A stretch of 64,000 nucleotides of DNA from Epiperipatus broadwayi (lineage: Eukaryota; Onychophora; Udeonychophora; Euonychophora; Peripatidae). Each line of letters opens with the position of its first letter. Position 1 is the stretch's first letter. Below the pieces are notes generated by a model. The model had not been told where the DNA came from. It worked only from the letters and a program-made list of their open reading frames with translations, and did not search any database. The translations under genes and the position numbers were made by a program. The stretch lies in NCBI GenBank assembly GCA_028023455.1, contig JAQFVV010000158.1:1924001-1988000 (forward strand). Reading direction: 5' to 3'. Below, piece by piece: positions 45,816 through 56,934 of the stretch.

Positions 45816-47388
45816 AATTTTGAAATTCTTTTTGCATTGTGTTTTTATTTCAAAACTTTAAAATACTTTTAAAATCCACTTCTACATATCTGAATTAACT
45901 GACACTTGAATTTGTTCAAATAAATTTGAAAAAGCAAAGCTCTAAAGAAGACTGTATTAGTCAGAATTAGTTAATGAAATAAAATAAGATTATAAAAGTA
46001 TTATATTTAAGGGCATAGAGGAGTATTTTTAAATAGACATTACTATTCTTAGCTAAAGAATCAATGCATTGATAATTAACACAAAAATATTATTTTAATG
46101 CTTCACCAATGATGAAAAAGAATGTTGAGTCTACAGTTTACTTTCCCCCCTTTCAATTATTGTATGCCCTCTTTATTCAAAATAACTATTTTTAATTACT
46201 TTGTACTATTTCAGTCTTAACTATAAAAACTTTTGTCTGATTAATATTTACTTTGAGAATTAATTTTGAAAATAGAATGGAAAGTCAATTATACCAATTC
46301 TTATAATCTTGCAAAAGAAATAGTTAAGATTTCATAGTAATTAATTAGTGATAAAGTAGGGAAAGAGAATTCTGGATTAATTTTGACATATGAAGAAGAA
46401 AAAATATCCCTGTTTAATAATTTAATTTGGAATTGTTTTCTACCACACAACTTGTTTTAATTACCTATTCAAAACCACACTATCAGTGCTAATATATAAA
46501 AAAAAATAAACTAATTATTCTATTGTAATTCAGAAGCAAAAGGAAACTAGTACGTTATATATAACCAGCACATCTTTCATCACCAGAATGGTTGAGAATG
46601 CAAAGAGAAGTGGATGAAATAATTATTGTTGTGAAATTATTGGATGAAATGTTTTTTTATTGGAAAACCTATGATATCGTTTTTCTTCACAATACTTTAA
46701 ATTCTAAACCAATCTAATGTCAATATGATTAATGGAAACAAGCTAATTTATAATATTAACTGCAACATTAAAAATTTATGATAAATATTTCATCTTAATA
46801 TTTTTAAAATAAATAAAGTTTCAGACAATAATCAATAAACATTTCATTTTTTAAATGACTTGATAAAAGTAAATATTATTTACATTATTATTAATAGTAG
46901 AAGCAGCAAATTTTTCTTTTAAATTCAAGAGGTATACTCATAAGAAATATCTTTTGAAAAGTGCTTTTAACTCTTGCATTTCTAGAAAATTCAACAGGTG
47001 AGAAGAGAGAATGAGTTTCAGAAAAAAATAAAAAAATTTCTAATTCTCTGCATTAGTTTTTCTATATATGTGAGCAAGATTTAATACTGCAGAAGTACTG
47101 AAAACCCCAAACTGTCAGTAGTCTGAAGATTAATTTAATATTAAGAGGCTGTTAAATATAAGACTCAGCATTTCTCTTTGATTAGTTACAGTGATTTCAG
47201 AATATCTTATAGGTGACTTGAAATAATTTTAGTATATATCATAACCTAAAGGAGTGCACAAAAGAGAGGTGAATTGAAAGCCATATTAATACCACAGTGA
47301 TTGATTGATTGATACCCCTAATTGAACAATGCCAACACATTGGGCATGCCAAAATGTAACCTTAAAAATGAGTGAGAATGAGATAATC
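45816..47388. other. Unannotated AT-rich DNA
   Basis: No supported gene or repeat. Confidence 0.45.
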
Positions 47389-47499
47389 AAACAGATGACA
47401 AGGCAAAACTCTCCATAAAGTAGTGCTACCCTGTGCCAACCAGAGTAATCAATGAATTCCAGAAGGCTTGTGCATAAAATCCCTGAAAATGCCTACTCA

Positions 47500-47562
47500 T
47501 CCAATATCCCCAGACAAGTTTCTGGCTTGTGGCTTTCATCAATTAGCAGCTTTGGATCTGAG
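47500..47562 (-). ncRNA. Decayed hammerhead motif, family A
   Basis: Minus strand TTGATGA replaces CTGATGA; stem II AGC/GCC has an A-C mismatch; GAAAC and TTGTC follow. Distal stem I (ATCCAA / TTGGAT) is still paired. Confidence 0.55.
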
Positions 47563-47673
47563 AGCACTGCACCTAGATCTTAGGATCTAATGCAACTCTC
47601 CAGCAACCACCTTTCATCTCTACTTAACTATAAAACTATGAGAATGAAATTGAAAACAATATTTTCAATTTAA

Positions 47674-47735
47674 GATCAATAGCTCCTCACTGATGAAGGC
47701 CACAAGCCAGAAACTAGTCTGGGGATATTGGATGA
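47674..47735 (+). ncRNA. Hammerhead ribozyme motif, family A (core intact)
   Basis: CTGATGA (47690-47696), stem II GGC-CACAA-GCC with the family's A-A next to the core, GAAA (47710-47713), CTAG, UC with cleavage after C47719. Proximal stem I TCCTCA/TGGGGA is intact; the distal half is weakened by changes on the 5' side. It is antisense to the element's own head, because the element is a palindrome. Confidence 0.75.
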
Positions 47736-47883
47736 GTAGGCATTAGATAGGGATTTTATGCACAAGCCTTCTGGCATCCATTGATTACTCTGGTTGGCAC
47801 AGGGTGGCACTACTGTATGGAGAGTTTTGTCTTGTTTATAAACAATAATGTGCTAGAGATGGTGATCATGTAAAACAGATGAC

Positions 47884-48560
47884 TTACGACCTCTCAATAC
47901 ACTAAAACCCATAGCATTAATAATAAGCTCCGGATTATACACTATAATTAATAGCTCATAATAATTTAGATTAATAAGCTTAAAATACCCCTGGGCTAGC
48001 TCAATAGCACATATGCTTCTGTAATGAGAGCAAAATAAGCATTAATATGACAAATGCAAAAACATTAAATCAGGAGGAGAGTTCTCATATTCTCTCTCTC
48101 AATATATAATCTTAAAATCTTAAGCATATGACACAGAAAGAGTTACATTACTTTCAAATCTTCTTTTTCCAATACATCTTCCAAAACATAAACAAATGTT
48201 ATACTCATAATTATTTTTTTAAATGATCAGATTTATGGTATAGTTCTTTTTTATTAAATTAAAACATGTCTTTTTTTATGCCACATGGCTTTTTATTAAT
48301 AATTTGATCTTAAACATAGCAATTCTTTCTCAAATAATTTATAAGTAAAATCTCAAGGTTCTTTCATGATGAATTATCACATAATCAAGAATTCTATTCT
48401 TTTCTTTATTTCTTAAAAACCAACCAAGAATGTGATCCTAGCCACAAATAATGGCAACAAGATATGATCTTACCCATAAAATATCGAGTCAAACAATTAT
48501 TAAATTTAGAATTAAAATTAAACATGAAGAAACTCTTAAATTAAAAATAACTATAGTATA
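47884..48560. other. Unannotated AT-rich DNA
   Basis: No supported gene or repeat. Confidence 0.45.
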
Positions 48561-49359
48561 CTAGGATGATATGCTCTTATTGCTGAGGAAGAAAAGGATC
48601 TTCAGAATATGTTGAATAAATTGGAAGAAGGATGTATGGCATATGGAATGAAGATTAATATTGAAAAGACAAAGTGTTTATGGATAGGGAGAGATGCAAA
48701 AAGACTGCAAATTGGAATCCATGATGACATGGTGCATCAGGTGAAGGGATTTAGATATTTGGGTTGTTGGTTGAGTGAGGATGGAAGAAGTGAAGATGAA
48801 GTTAAAAGAAGAATAGCATTGGCAAAGGTGACATTTGTAAAAAGAAAGAAGATATTTTGTGGACCTATGGAAAGAGAATTAAAAAAAAGATTAATTAAAT
48901 GTTATGTGTGGAGTGTATTAATGTATGGTTGTGAGACATGGACATTGAGTAATAGAATTAAGAAACGACTGGAAGTTTTTGAGATGTGGACATGGAGAAA
49001 AATGGAAAAAATCAGTTGGGTGAATAAAATAACAAATGAAGAAGTTTTGAAAAGAGTTAATGAGGAAAGAAGATTGATTGAAAGTATCAAAGAGAGAAAG
49101 AGAAACTGGATTGGACATATACTAAGAAAAGATTATAGTTTAATGAAAGATGTTTTGGAAGGAATGGTGAGTGGAAATAAAAAGAAAGGACGGAAGAGAT
49201 TGACATTATTGGATGATATACGAGATGGAAGGGGTTATGTGGAATTGAGGAAGTGGGCAAGGAAGAGAATGGAATGGAAGAATGGATGAACTGATGTAGT
49301 GACTACTCTCTGGACCTGTCTATTGGACAGACTACTATTGATGATGACTAGGATGATAT
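48561..49359 (+). mobile_element. 5'-truncated young LINE with 12-bp TSD
   Basis: CTAGGATGATAT occurs at 48561-48572 and 49348-49359, exactly bounding a 775-bp insert (48573-49347). The insert begins in frame within a reverse transcriptase gene and ends ~58 bases after the stop codon in ATTGATGATGA, a TGA-type microsatellite tail. A short 3' UTR with such a tail is typical of RTE-clade LINEs. Severe 5' truncation is normal for target-primed reverse transcription. Confidence 0.85.
48573..49289 (+). CDS. LINE reverse transcriptase, C-terminal fragment
   Basis: An open frame of 238 codons runs from the truncation point to TGA; the first in-frame ATG is at 48609 (226 codons). It starts ALIAEEEKDLQNML, just after the position of the catalytic YxDD box, which is missing. 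Counting from the ATG: KTKCLWIG (about 21-27), FRYLGCWLSEDGRS (48-61), the thumb-like CYVWSVLMYGCETWTL (98-113), FEMWTWRKMEKISW (124-137), TNEEVLKRVNEERRL (142-156) and RNWIGHILR (165-173). These are hallmark motifs of the C-terminal part of animal APE-type LINE proteins, RTE-like by my recognition. No stop or frameshift occurs, so the copy is recent. Without endonuclease and catalytic aspartates it is not functional. Confidence 0.85.
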   Translation, partial: ALIAEEEKDLQNMLNKLEEGCMAYGMKINIEKTKCLWIGRDAKRLQIGIHDDMVHQVKGFRYLGCWLSEDGRSEDEVKRRIALAKVTFVKRKKIFCGPMERELKKRLIKCYVWSVLMYGCETWTLSNRIKKRLEVFEMWTWRKMEKISWVNKITNEEVLKRVNEERRLIESIKERKRNWIGHILRKDYSLMKDVLEGMVSGNKKKGRKRLTLLDDIRDGRGYVELRKWARKRMEWKNG

Positions 49360-52300
49360 TTGTGATGTCAGGAATAGAAAAGGGAATTTGTTGCTACCCG
49401 AAATATCAAATCAATAATGGGGTTTCTCATAATCTTCTATTAAAATAAAATCAAGCAATCTTATTATCATAATTAATGATAAATGAAATAAAGTGATCTT
49501 AAAGCTTTATCAAAAATAAGTGAAATAGAATAAGTGATCTTATATCAGTTGAATAAAATGATTTTATCATTTTTAATTAAATAAAATAATTTTCTTCGAT
49601 GTTATCTTAGCATCAATAATATAATTTTAAATAAAGTGACTTTCATATCAGATTTCTTTATATTCTTACACTCCCAATGCATAAAATAAACAAATATAAT
49701 TGTGAGGTAATATTATTAGATTTCAGAACGATGCACATGATGATAAGAAAATAGATAAGCATAAATTAATAATTAAAATAACATTTATTGACATTTATAA
49801 CATTTAAAAAGCAAATATATTATTTTATAACTTACAAATTACTAAAAATTTCCCCCAAATAAAAATAACTTAAAGGAAAATTATGTGTTACAATTGTACA
49901 ATAGCTGTAAAAGGCTGGTATTAAATGTATTAGAAATAATGAAAATGATATCCAATAATAAACAAATCTTATTATGGCTTTGATAAATTCAGTATGTTCT
50001 CACATTTAGCACACTATTTTACTTATATATATATATATTCAATGCTTTAAGTAAAATATAATCTTACTAATCCTTGGTTGGCAATGAATACTGAAAAAGA
50101 TGTATTCAATTTTATGTAGCCACTTATACATTTACAAATTTAATAACAAATATTTTATTGAACTTACAACAGCTGGCCATGCTAGTTAGACACATCTACA
50201 AAATTTTCACATCAAAATCACTCAGATTAACAAAGAGTGAAACAGAAGGTAGAGGTGGCATTTCACAGTAACTCTAAAATATCAAATGCCAGAATAAAGA
50301 CATAATTGAGCATTACACATGACTTTAAATAAAATATATTACTAAAATTTACACATTGTGAGCTACACAAACAAAGACAAAAAAGAACAATGGCATGAAA
50401 TCAAAGAAGTATCTACATATGAGATCAATAATGAGTTATGACTTTGTCTCTAGTCAAGAAATATGTGAATGAACTATCAGAAGAAAGGGGGTTGCCTAAA
50501 TATAGCATTATGTGTTTAATACCACAGAAATATAACAAAATGCACAGGCATAATAAACTATAAGAGAGAGACAAATACTATTATCTCTTAAAATAATAAT
50601 AAATAATGTGTAAATCTAATAAAAATTAAACAATACAAATATACGTCAGTTTCGAACTTTTCCAGCTTTAAAACACATTCAAAACAATTTCAAAAAGGGA
50701 CAAGTATAATATATTTTAAAATATTATTCTAGCAATATTCTGAGAATTTACCATTAAAGTACCTGTTAAAATTATACATAAAAATTATACTGAAATATGT
50801 AAAAATAAATGTATGGCAAGTAAAATAAAATAAATATTATAATTAATATTTATACCCATTATTAATATAATAAAAAGTCCTTAATCTTGATATTTGTACC
50901 ATTATACTGGATAAAGTCAATAAATGATTTCTTGAATATTCTGTAGACTTCCCAAGATATCTAGATAATATAAAAAAGCGAATTAACACACAACAATTGA
51001 AAAATATGAGATAAGCAAAGACTTGAAGTTACTAACACAAATAAACATATAACCATTTTGATTAGACTAACATAGACTAAATAAGTAGAACAACAAATAC
51101 TAGAAACATGGCATAATTCATAATAGCATGTAGAATAATAATACAACAAACATACATTTCAAATAGTATATTGAATAAATAAAATTAGAATTTCTTTTAA
51201 AGAGCACAGTTTATCATCTACTGATGGGTATAACGAAGAGTGATTATTCTAAAATGGAGCACAGTAAGGTGAGAAGCATTTAAATAAATATTTCTAGAGA
51301 CTAAATAAAGCATAGTAATAAATTAAAATAAACTTTTTGAAGAGCAAACATATTGAAAATATATTTCATTCTTTTTTTTTAAAAGACTAATGTAAACACA
51401 ATACAACTCATTTTATAAAGCTAGCATTTATAATACATGTCAATAAATAAAATTAAATTCTTATAAAAAAACAGCAATAATAAATGAATTTCATATCTTC
51501 TTTAAAACAAGGTATTTAAAATGGTAATACTCAAGCATATTTCAATCTTTTATCAATAATATGCCAAGTAATACGCATAAGGTCAAAGCTGTGTTTAATT
51601 TTCCTTTTAAACATAATTTAATTTTGAATAACAGTTATTCTATTATAGCATTTAGTAATGCAAGTTTCTTTAAATAGAACAAATGTATAAATAAAGATTT
51701 TTCCATCATTAAATTATTTACATAGCAAAAAGATATAATAATCTTAAAATGTAGCATTTACTTATAATGAGGCAAATGTTTCATTCTTTTAAAGTAATTT
51801 CAAGACATTAATACTTTGAAAAACAAGCATCTATAAATCATATAAATAAATAATTACTTAATGATTATTAATAACTATTCACTCATTAACAATTAGCATC
51901 TTTAAATTCTCTCATCGTTTAAAGGGTCCTTTAGTTTTTGTTAAATAGTTTAAATTCCATATAAAATGAAATTGTACTAAAAGAGAATACACTTGAAAAA
52001 TGATAGGATATTCAATATTATTTAAATATAATATTTCAACAAAGTTCTTTTAGAAAACAATATTAAAATCTTTTTAATATTAATGTAAAATATCTTAAAA
52101 GTCCTAGCATATAACTTACATTATTTCTTAAAAAAAATAAAGTTTGAATATAATAAATAAATTGAAATTAACAATGTTCTTAAAATGCAGAAATAATACC
52201 TTCAATTAAATTCTATTGTTGTAATAAATTTACAAGACAACAATTTACTTCCCGAAATATATGCTGCAGAATTTCCCACAATGCAATCTTGTAGAAGTTT

Positions 52301-52920
52301 AAAGTGTTGAAGAGTTTTCAATTATAAAAGATACATGAATAGATATTTATTGCTTAACAATGAAAATTTTACTTAACTAACAAATAAAATTAGAAAAAAT
52401 TACAACTCAGAAAGTATGTTGATAGGTACCTTGATAGGTGTGTGTTGGTTTAACAACATCAGATTTTCATAGAGTAAGTCATAAGATAGTCATTGATTGG
52501 ATGACTGACAACTGAAATGTCTATCCCAGATAACCCAATTAACTGAAAAATCAAAATTTTCTGGTTGCTGTCGGAAATTTTTAAAAATAACTTTGACTAA
52601 TTATATAATTCAGTCTAGACAGAGAATCAAAATAATAATTAATTGAAGATTATATCATCTTTTAAATTATTATTTAACATGTTATTTTGTAAACTGAAAT
52701 CTATTACAATAAAAAAAAAAATTCTTTAAATACACTAAAGATTTACATTGTTTAATAAAATAAATATTATTGATATTAATAAAATAATGAGAATATTTAT
52801 TCAAATACTCAGATCATTATTTTATATTATATCTTTTAAAATAGATACCTTAGAATATAAAATACTTGTATATGACTTATCCAAACCACTTAAACACTTT
52901 TTAGCAAAACCCTTTATTGT
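49360..52920. other. Unannotated AT-rich DNA
   Basis: No supported gene; small frames are AT-driven. A TA microsatellite lies at 50026-50038. Confidence 0.45.
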
Positions 52921-52924
52921 ATAT

Positions 52925-52975
52925 ATATATACCTTAAGTTTCAATTATCTTGCAGTCTTCTTCAGAGCCAGTTTA
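52925..52975 (-). ncRNA. Decayed hammerhead-like motif, family E
   Basis: Minus strand CTGAAGA then AGACTGCAAGATAATT, GAAA, CTTAAGG. The first half matches 5.83 kb, but stem II no longer pairs fully. Low confidence. Confidence 0.3.
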
Positions 52976-53073
52976 CTTTAATTTTTCCCAAATAAAATAA
53001 TGCCTTTTTTTATTATGTAAAATAAATTATTTTTCTAAAAAGTGTTCAAAGTGGTTTGGATAAATAGTATTTA

Positions 53074-53244
53074 ACCATTAAGCATCACATGATCACATCT
53101 CCTATACTAGCAAATTAATTGTTGATAAACAGAGCAAAACTCTCCATACAGTATTGCCACCTGTGCTAAACAGAGTAATCAGCATCCATTGATTACTCTG
53201 TTTAGCACAGGTGGCAATACTGTATGGAGAGTTTTGCTCTGTTT
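53074..53244 (+). mobile_element. Family A palindrome lacking the ribozyme, 14-bp TSD
   Basis: ATAAATAGTATTTA (53060-53073 and 53245-53258) bounds the element. After the head (TTAAGCATCACATGATCAC) comes a nearly perfect palindrome of two ~60-bp arms (GCAAAACTCTCCATACAG ... CTGTATGGAGAGTTTTGC) joined by CATC. The ribozyme-bearing centre is absent. Because the arms are almost identical, either the fold-back arose recently or the arms were homogenised. Confidence 0.8.
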
Positions 53245-53258
53245 ATAAATAGTATTTA

Positions 53259-55110
53259 TAAGATATTACAGCAAAATAAAGAAAAAAGTGATTTTGGTAA
53301 AATTTCTGATACTTAAATTAATCTCTAAACATTAAATTTTTCAACCAGGAAGTATTTTTAAGTACTGTAATTAGAAATTTTTAGGCATACACACTCACAC
53401 ATACTATTATTAAATTCTTAATTCAGGAATAATAATTTAGAACATGAGCTAACTATTGGTTTAAAAATAATATTATTTCTAACTAGCTAAACTTTAGAAT
53501 TTTCTAACTAAAACTAGATTACAATGCTATTAAATTATCTTTTATCACTGTACTTCAATTAAACTGTAAAATAGATTACTTATACTACTAAAATTAAATA
53601 ATAATTTTTATTTGGAACTAGTCTAGATTTTTAGGACTTACTCTAAAGTTTAAACTTATTTTAAAGTTGTTTTATGCCATTTAAATTTTAATAAATGGAT
53701 ATGACAGCTAAGCTAAGATTATTTTAGTTTTTGCTACTCTAAGAGATTAAACTCATTTGTGGCTTAAATCAATAATAACTCTATGGTTAAGTACTTATAA
53801 TTATACTACAGTTAACTTATTAAGTTTAAATTTTATAAAATTACACTTATAAGACTGTTATCAAATTGTTACCATCTTATAATACCCTTTACGAAGTGAC
53901 TAATAAGTTACAGATGCACTTTATTTTCTATTTAACAAAAAAATTTATTCACTAAAAGTAAATTATTTTTAAAAAAAATTTTTTTTTTAATAATGTACCA
54001 TCATATAACTTGACATTTAGTTCTACTGCAAAAACTGAAGGTCACAATATAAATCACTCTCTGTGTGCAAAGATATCAATAAATGGTAGGTGTAAAGTGG
54101 GCTAATTCTAGATTTTATGTTTATTGACAGTTGGTTTACATATAGTTCACTGGAGTTAAGTTGGTAAAAGATTATATTTACATAAACAAGATTTAATAAA
54201 TATATGCTAGTCTATGATTAATAGATGTAAACCAACAAACATTACATGGCTGTCTCTGTTTGCATATAACATGCATTGTCACTCTCAGAAATCAATTTAG
54301 AAAGGTATAGAATAACAATAGGTGTAGATACAATAGGACTATAATGCATCAATTATTCAAACTTAGAAAAGGTAGCTCTAGAAAAAAATTGCTTGTAATA
54401 GCATGAGTAAATGTTACCTGAGCCATAACATTTTAAATAATAATTTTTATTTAATCAAAATATCAAAAGACAAAATATGTGTATATGCTTATATGTGTAT
54501 GTTATGTTATTAACTAATCTACATAATTTTTTATTTCCTTTAATAATCAAAACTTAACCAAGATTACTTTTTTTAACATAAGCAATATTTTAACGTATCT
54601 AAAATTGGTTGGTGACTTTCATCAAATACTGTCTAATACCAAATGATTAGAAAATGTTTTGCTTTATAGAAATATATATATATTAATCAGGGTAAATAAA
54701 AATTTATATTAAGAGGAAAGTTGTCGAAGTAAGCTTATATTAAACAGATATGGTAATTTTCACCAGGAACTACTAAGATTATAAAACTATGAAGGTTTTT
54801 TTTATAGTTTCTAGCCTAATGTTTAATATTAATTATTGCTATATATACTATTTCCAATAATTAGATTATAAGTGTTAGGAACATTAAGTAAGAAAAGCTT
54901 AAGAATAAAAGTTTTTATTTTATTCTAAGCAGCTTTTGATATCTTAATCTTGATATCATACTCATAGCAATAACTAGTAGATGAAAGGATTGTGGGTATA
55001 AGATATAAGGTAAATTTTATGTAAATATATACAAAAGAGTTAAACAGCCACTTTTTAGAGAGAGAGAAACGGGATTTCTTTTTATTTATAGAGATAGCTT
55101 TATTGGCAAT
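53259..55110. other. Unannotated AT-rich DNA
   Basis: No supported gene or repeat. Confidence 0.45.
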
Positions 55111-55113
55111 ATC

Positions 55114-55410
55114 TCAAACCTTCTTTATCTTGCATTTAAAATCTTTCCTTTTTTTGCACACTACACTAGCTGATGTAAGCTCAGATCTGTGGCTGAGTTT
55201 GTGTTTATGCTCTAGAAATATGGGTCTGTGGTCTGGATTGCTTTTAGCTCTTCTATAGAGGTATTGTTGTTGGGACAATGCTGTTGTGAGGTTGGAACAT
55301 GATTCTCCAAAGTAGACAGTACTGCAGCTAGTTTGATTGTAAGAAGTCTTGTAATCAGTGAGGTGGATATGTTCAGTGAGTAGTTTATGTTTGAAATTAT
55401 TGATCAACTG
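55114..55410 (-). pseudogene. Possible Penelope-like GIY-YIG endonuclease fragment
   Basis: A 97-codon minus-strand frame contains TSCSTVYFGESCSNLTTALS (about residues 26-45), RRAKSN, FLEHKHKLSHRSE (64-76) and SASVV (79-83). The spacing resembles the GIY-YIG endonuclease of Penelope-like elements, where a C..C-YIGET..L..RL..H core is followed by an H..GH-like segment. The catalytic arginine of the RL motif reads A here, and the upstream reverse transcriptase was not found. Penelope-like elements of animals are known carriers of hammerhead motifs, which makes the presence of one here relevant. A chance resemblance cannot be excluded. Confidence 0.4.
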
Positions 55411-56700
55411 GTTTACAATGGGTGGGGTTTAAAGACTGTTCTTGTATGAGTCTAAACAGATTTTTATACTTCAGGAGATATCAGGGATATAGAGATAGAA
55501 ATCTATGACTTGTTATCAGATGACATCCAATAATATAATGTCTTATTCCTCAGGAATTTATAAGTAGTTCAAACAGTGAAAATGATAGAGAATATTCTGA
55601 GCCCAGCATTTTATTTCTGCTCTAAACCACAACACATGCTTATCAGCTTAGAAATCTGTTTACTCAGAGAAAATTGAAGTAATAACTTTCAATTTAACAA
55701 GTATAAACTACTAGATAAGATATGCAAGACATCAAAGATTCATCTGATAATCAAAATTAGAAGAGAGACATGAGACAAAGTGAGTTTCAGAACAGCGTTT
55801 ACAAATACAAGCTTTATTTAAAATAACTAACATAGCAGAGAGATTATCACAATTGAGTATATCTTGGAAAACTTCTTTACTAACCCTATAATAAGATAAA
55901 TAAGTTTTAAAGAAGTGTGATTCTAGATCCATTTGGCTATTTATGTACTAGTTGGTATATGAAATAACAAAATTATAAAATACATTTGCCAACAATGTTT
56001 TCAAGGCTTTGTATAATTTACTGCAGAGATATTAGTGATAAATTCAGAGCATCTATTTTTGTACTGGTTAAGCACAGCAAAAATGAAAATGAGTCAGTTC
56101 AATCAATTGAATAAAACTTGTGTTCATCTTGTAGTTGAACATTCAACCTTCTAAGCAATTGACAATATTAATATTTATTAGTGGTTTCAGAAAGGCACTA
56201 ACTTCTCTAAAATGACTATTCTTTTCCCACCAAGCAATGGCAGAAGTATAGGCTATAATAGAAATATTTTGTACATATAGAAGTGATAACATAAATCACT
56301 GTTGATCTGACATTTTAGAAGAAAAATTAAATACTGGAAATGTATTAAATGACTTCTATTATAAGATACTCTAGGCTCAGAGCTGAATGATTTAAAAGCA
56401 TGGTTCTATAAATATATTTACAAATATCATGATTTTTCTGACAACAAGCATTAAGTGAACATTACCACAATCACAGGCTAATTCAGATATTACACATAAG
56501 TAACATATGTCTTCTTTATGAGATGTTACAAGAGATGTCACAACTTACTACAATCATTCACTGACTTTGAGTTCAGATAAAAAGTTATAAATTAATAAAT
56601 ATAAACTAATTAATTGCACTAAGCCAGAATTTGGCAAAACATTGCCAGAATTATAGTGCTAAATAAAAGTATGTAATACAGATAAGCTTATATAATTGAT
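55411..56700. other. Unannotated AT-rich DNA, possible decayed coding
   Basis: The minus strand at 55732-55932 has a 66-codon frame with two CxxC-like cysteines (CICKRC) but no assignable family. A minus-strand AIAWWEKN-like peptide near 56220-56250 may belong to the same decayed element. Not resolved. Confidence 0.3.
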
Positions 56701-56708
56701 ATGTAAAT

Positions 56709-56926
56709 AATATTAAAACAGGCAAAACTCTCCATACAGCTGTGCCACTCAGTTGCAAGCCAGAGTAATCAATGGATTCCAGAAGGCTTGTAAATAAAAT
56801 CTCTATCTAGTGCCTACTCATCCAATATCCCTAGACTAGTTTCTAGCTTGTGGCTTTCATCAGTGAGAAGCCTTAAATCTGAGAGCACTGCACCTATGGT
56901 GATTATGTGATGTTTAGTGGTTTAAC
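56709..56926 (-). mobile_element. Family A HHR element, linear form
   Basis: Minus-strand order: head (CACTAAACATCACATAATCA), AGTGCTCTCAGATTTAAGG, ribozyme (56879-56818), AAGCCTTCTGGAATCC, CTGTATGGAGAGTTTTGCC. Only one arm is present, as at 34.3 kb, so this may be the basic mobile unit of about 215 bp. A possible 8-bp duplication ATGTAAAT (56701-56708, 56927-56934) flanks it. Confidence 0.7.
56818..56879 (-). ncRNA. Hammerhead ribozyme motif, family A (core intact)
   Basis: Minus strand CTGATGA (56857-56863), stem II AGC-CACAA-GCT, GAAA (56840-56843), CTAG, UC with cleavage after the base at 56834. Stem II has changed on both sides relative to the 34.4-kb (GAC/GTC) and 47.7-kb (GGC/GCC) copies and still pairs. 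Stem I has one C-A mismatch in the proximal half and several G-U pairs in the distal half. Sense with respect to the element. Confidence 0.75.
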
Positions 56927-56934
56927 ATGTAAAT

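Larger units (their letters stand above)
47400..47872 (-). mobile_element. Family A palindromic HHR element with 11-bp TSD
   Basis: AAACAGATGAC (47389-47399 and 47873-47883) bounds it. Arms at 47400-47552 and 47678-47836 are reverse complements (CTGTATGGAGAGTTTTGTC end, CAAGCCTTCTGGCATCC). The family head is at the right (GGTGATCATGT), so it lies in minus orientation. ~125 bp of unrelated spacer sits between the arms. Each arm has a ribozyme motif; the plus-strand one is intact. Confidence 0.75.

Noticed and set aside
48561-48575. An apparent Y-stop-DDM reverse transcriptase active site and frameshift just before the LINE frame
   Set aside because: GATGATAT is part of the 12-bp target-site duplication; the LINE sequence starts at 48573 in frame, so there is no frameshift and no catalytic box in this copy.
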